The translations under genes were made by a program, and so were the position numbers. Positions 14,024 through 16,174 of a stretch of DNA of 16,174 nucleotides are shown here, piece by piece. The notes under the pieces are model-generated. The model made no database searches. It saw nothing but the letters and a program-made list of their open reading frames with translations, and was not told the DNA's origin. Within the stretch, counting starts at the first letter, position 1. Each line of letters begins with the position of its first letter. This DNA is from Campylobacterales bacterium (lineage in GTDB: Bacteria > Campylobacterota > Campylobacteria > Campylobacterales > Nitratiruptoraceae): the NCBI GenBank assembly GCA_027068245.1, contig JAMOUF010000034.1, positions 1 through 16,174 on the forward strand, given 5' to 3'.

Positions 14024-15607
14024 CTATTCCTTTTTCGCGGCAGCCGCTTTTTTGGACTCAAATATTTTGTTTACGATCAGCTGCTGGATAATTGAGAGAA
14101 TATTGTTTGTAAACCAGTATAGCGTAAGACCGGCTGGAAATGTAAGGAAAAAGAACGTAAATACGATCGGCAGCCATTCGAAAATCTTTTTCTGCATCGG
14201 ATCTGTGATGGTAGTAGGCGTGATTTTTTGATGTATATACATTGTAACTCCCATCAAAACAGGCAGCACATAGTAAGGATCCGGAGCGCTTAGGTCTTTG
14301 ATCCAAAGAATCCAAGGCGCGCCTTTTAACTCGATGGAGTTCAGTAAAACCCTATACATCGCAAAGAAAATCGGGATCTGGATCAGCATTGGCAGACATC
14401 CACCCATGGGATTGGCCCCATGCTTTTTATATAGCTGCATCATATGCATATTGAGTTTTTGCGGATCGCCTTTATATTTTTGCTGCAGCTCTTTTATCTT
14501 TGGAGCAAGATCTTTAAGCTTTTGCATAGAGAGCATCCCTTTTAGCGTCAAAGGAAACAGCAAAATTCTGATAATCACCGTCAAAAGCACAATGGCCCAT
14601 CCCCAATTGCCTACCAGATGATAAAGATACAGAAGGGCCAAAAACATAGGTTTTGCGATAAAGGTGAAAAAGCCGTATTCGATAATATCGGTAAGCTCTG
14701 GATGGATCGCTTTTAGAGTCTCATACTCTTTGGGCCCCACATATCCGCCCAATGAGAGGTTTGGACTCCCCTCAACAAAAAGAATCGGGTTGTCCTCCTC
14801 GTCTTTGCTGACAACAACGTTCATTCCATCCTTGAAGTTGTAAAAGGCTGTGGCGTAGTATCGGTCAAAGGCGGAGGCTATCCGGGCTTTGTTGAAAACC
14901 TCCGTCCCTTTTGCGTCTCCGTCTTCTATGATGGTGATAGTGCCATCGGCCTCTTTTATCAAAGCTCCGTGCACGGTATAGCCGTCAACCCTTACATCGG
15001 GTCTGTATCCGGGAGAGATGAAGTATTTGTGGCCGTTTTTCACATCCACCTTCACATCGTAATGCCCATCCGGATAGATAGTTATGCTTTTTGTAACTTC
15101 ATCTTTGGAGAGTTTTTGCTTCAATACCAGAGTTACGGGCTTATCACCTATCTCTACCTCTTTTTTATCTGTCGTATAAGGTGTTTTGAAAGCCTCCGTA
15201 TTCAGTGCGATGTCGCTGAATCTGATCTCCAGGGGTTTTGGGAGTTTGTTTTCGTTGAAAAGCTTTATCTGTTTTCCGCTCTCGTCGGTATATTTCTTCT
15301 CCTCAAGCACCACCTGGGAAATTCGTCCGAACCTGTCGATAAATATATCAAATCTCTCCCCTTTTACCGTAACCAGATTCTCAGCTTTTACGGGGCCGCT
15401 TTTTGGAGCCTGGGTAGTTTGGGAAGGTGCCTTCAAATTTTGGCTTGTCATACCGCTTTTTACGGGTGCTGCCGTTTTGGAAGCGTTTATCTCCTGTTTC
15501 GCCGCAGGCTTTTTAGGCATAAAAAAGTAGTCATAACCTAAAAAAACCACCAATGATATTATCGTCGCCAACAATACTCTCTTATTCATATCCATTTTTT
15601 CAAGCAT
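14024..15607 (-). CDS. yidC: Membrane protein insertase YidC
   Basis: 527 residues. Inserts and folds inner-membrane proteins, alone or with SecYEG. Gram-negative layout: one N-terminal membrane helix (about 9-28), a Pro/Ala/Lys-rich linker (31-75), a large periplasmic domain to about 330, then the conserved five-helix core, with WGWAIVLLTVIIRILLFPLTL (the Arg of the hydrophilic groove lies in this segment), the cytoplasmic hairpin KELQQKYKGDPQKLNMHMMQLYKKHGANPMGGCLPMLIQIPIFFAMY, and a final helix ending LYWFTNNILSIIQQ. The Lys-rich tail ESKKAAAAKKE is typical for ribosome contact. ATG 15607 has AAAGGG five to six bases upstream; internal ATGs five and seven codons on are alternative starts. 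It lies 9 bp after yidD and 3 bp before jag. Confidence 0.97.
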   Translation of the reverse strand: MLEKMDMNKRVLLATIISLVVFLGYDYFFMPKKPAAKQEINASKTAAPVKSGMTSQNLKAPSQTTQAPKSGPVKAENLVTVKGERFDIFIDRFGRISQVVLEEKKYTDESGKQIKLFNENKLPKPLEIRFSDIALNTEAFKTPYTTDKKEVEIGDKPVTLVLKQKLSKDEVTKSITIYPDGHYDVKVDVKNGHKYFISPGYRPDVRVDGYTVHGALIKEADGTITIIEDGDAKGTEVFNKARIASAFDRYYATAFYNFKDGMNVVVSKDEEDNPILFVEGSPNLSLGGYVGPKEYETLKAIHPELTDIIEYGFFTFIAKPMFLALLYLYHLVGNWGWAIVLLTVIIRILLFPLTLKGMLSMQKLKDLAPKIKELQQKYKGDPQKLNMHMMQLYKKHGANPMGGCLPMLIQIPIFFAMYRVLLNSIELKGAPWILWIKDLSAPDPYYVLPVLMGVTMYIHQKITPTTITDPMQKKIFEWLPIVFTFFFLTFPAGLTLYWFTNNILSIIQQLIVNKIFESKKAAAAKKE

Positions 15608-15616
15608 TCAAACCCT

Positions 15617-15925
15617 TTACAGTTTTTTTATAAGATAGTAAAAATTTTTACCCTTTGGCACAAGCCAGTATCTGATATCGCATTTTTTAAAATCGGCTTT
15701 TTTGATATTTTTATATATTACCGGATAGTCTATCCCGCCGGCAAAAAGCTGGTTGCATCTAAGAACCCTCAGAAGGGTCGCTATAAAAGCTACAAAGAGG
15801 TTGTCTTTTTCCAGTCTCCATTTTGCATATTCGGAACAGGTTGGGTAGTATCTGCAGCTGCCAAACGAAAGAAGTGTGAAAAACTTCTGATAGAGTTTTA
15901 GAAATAAAAGCAGAATTTTTCTCAT
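15617..15925 (-). CDS. yidD: Membrane protein insertion efficiency factor YidD
   Basis: 102 residues, slightly longer than many YidD proteins (about 70-90) because of a basic tail. A small amphipathic inner-membrane-associated protein that helps YidC-dependent insertion. Seen: an N-terminal helix RKILLLFLKLYQKFF, then the family signature SCRYYPTCSEYA with C24 and C30, and the later RVLRCNQLFAGGIDYPV with C57. Its ATG overlaps the rnpA stop as ATGA (15925-15922), so translation is probably coupled. yidC follows after 9 bp. Confidence 0.96.
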   Translation of the reverse strand: MRKILLLFLKLYQKFFTLLSFGSCRYYPTCSEYAKWRLEKDNLFVAFIATLLRVLRCNQLFAGGIDYPVIYKNIKKADFKKCDIRYWLVPKGKNFYYLIKKL

Positions 15926-16174
15926 ATCACCCTGGCTTTTTTTAAAGTCTGAAAAAAGATCTTTTCCACTTTCACAAATTCCGCCTCCAAAATAGCCGGT
16001 TTGGCTACAAAGATATAGTATCCGGTTTTCAACTCCATAATATATGGAATTACAAGGGCTTTAAGCAATCTTTTCGCCCTGTTCCTTTTAACCGCTTTGC
16101 CAACCTTTTTACTGGCTACAAAGCCCACCCTCTTTTGAGGCCCCTCTTTATAAAAAAGGACGAAAAAGGGAGTA
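15922..16174 (-). CDS. rnpA: Ribonuclease P protein component RnpA (5' end outside window)
   Basis: 83 residues of the C-terminal part are present; the frame remains open to the window edge, so the start is missing. It is the protein subunit of RNase P, which trims the 5' leader of pre-tRNAs. Seen: TPFFVLFYKEGPQKRVGFVASKKVGKAVKRNRAKRLLKAL in pieces, that is the FxVLFY strand, then GFVASKKVGKAV and the RNR signature KRNRAKRLL. A GTG at 16126-16128 lies inside the conserved core and is not a start. rpmH would be expected just upstream, beyond the edge. The stop overlaps yidD by four bases. Confidence 0.95.
   Translation of the reverse strand, partial: TPFFVLFYKEGPQKRVGFVASKKVGKAVKRNRAKRLLKALVIPYIMELKTGYYIFVAKPAILEAEFVKVEKIFFQTLKKARVI

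Noticed and set aside
1..16174. Recurring ATCCGGAT-like octamer (for example near 5, 2449, 2497, 6790, 8010, 15069)
   Set aside because: Copies are mostly inside coding regions, on no fixed strand or spacing, and are explained by common codons; no link to gene starts could be supported.

Overview
The window looks like a chromosomal segment of a Campylobacterota (epsilonproteobacterial) genome. The evidence is the block rnpA-yidD-yidC-jag-mnmE in that order, AT-rich intergenic DNA with TATAAT-like -10 boxes, and protein sequences of the kind seen in free-living, probably marine or vent, members of the phylum. The lineage is inferred from gene order and protein character; no 16S or other marker is present. 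Almost everything is on the minus strand. Only the DUF389 gene is on the plus strand.

Left end (1-3461). A helix-turn-helix regulator runs off the left edge (minus strand). Directly upstream of it is a CRISPR-type effector: an APE2256/Csm6-like CARF sensor domain, a winged-helix-like linker and a PD-(D/E)XK nuclease domain. This predicts a cyclic-oligoadenylate-controlled nuclease. No cas genes or CRISPR array lie in the window. A 106-bp spacer holding back-to-back promoters separates it from a divergent 598-residue membrane protein, in which a DUF389 domain follows what looks like a catalytically dead lipid/diacylglycerol-kinase fold. This part looks more AT-rich by eye than the purine and translation genes and is the accessory portion of the window.

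Middle (3470-8997). A minus-strand run reads, in transcription order: aspartoacylase-family hydrolase, HtpX membrane protease, a small membrane-anchored protein of unknown function, an ArsB/NhaD/SLC13-type ion transporter, and purL (FGAM synthase, large-subunit type). Spacers are 15-49 bp. It is bounded upstream by the metE terminator and ends in a hairpin that encloses the purL stop codon. The genes share no obvious pathway, so the run is probably co-transcribed housekeeping genes.

Right (8995-16174). In transcription order: rnpA (5' end outside the window), yidD, yidC, jag/khpB, mnmE, yqgF, a possible 93-residue Cys-containing small protein, then metE with a strong intrinsic terminator. The genes from rnpA to yqgF are tightly packed or overlapping and form the classic RNase P / membrane-insertase / tRNA-modification cluster. 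metE (B12-independent methionine synthase) has its own apparent promoter.

The points most worth a second look are the CARF-nuclease with its adjacent regulator, the degenerate lipid-kinase/DUF389 fusion, and the unassigned 93-codon ORF that fills the yqgF-metE gap.
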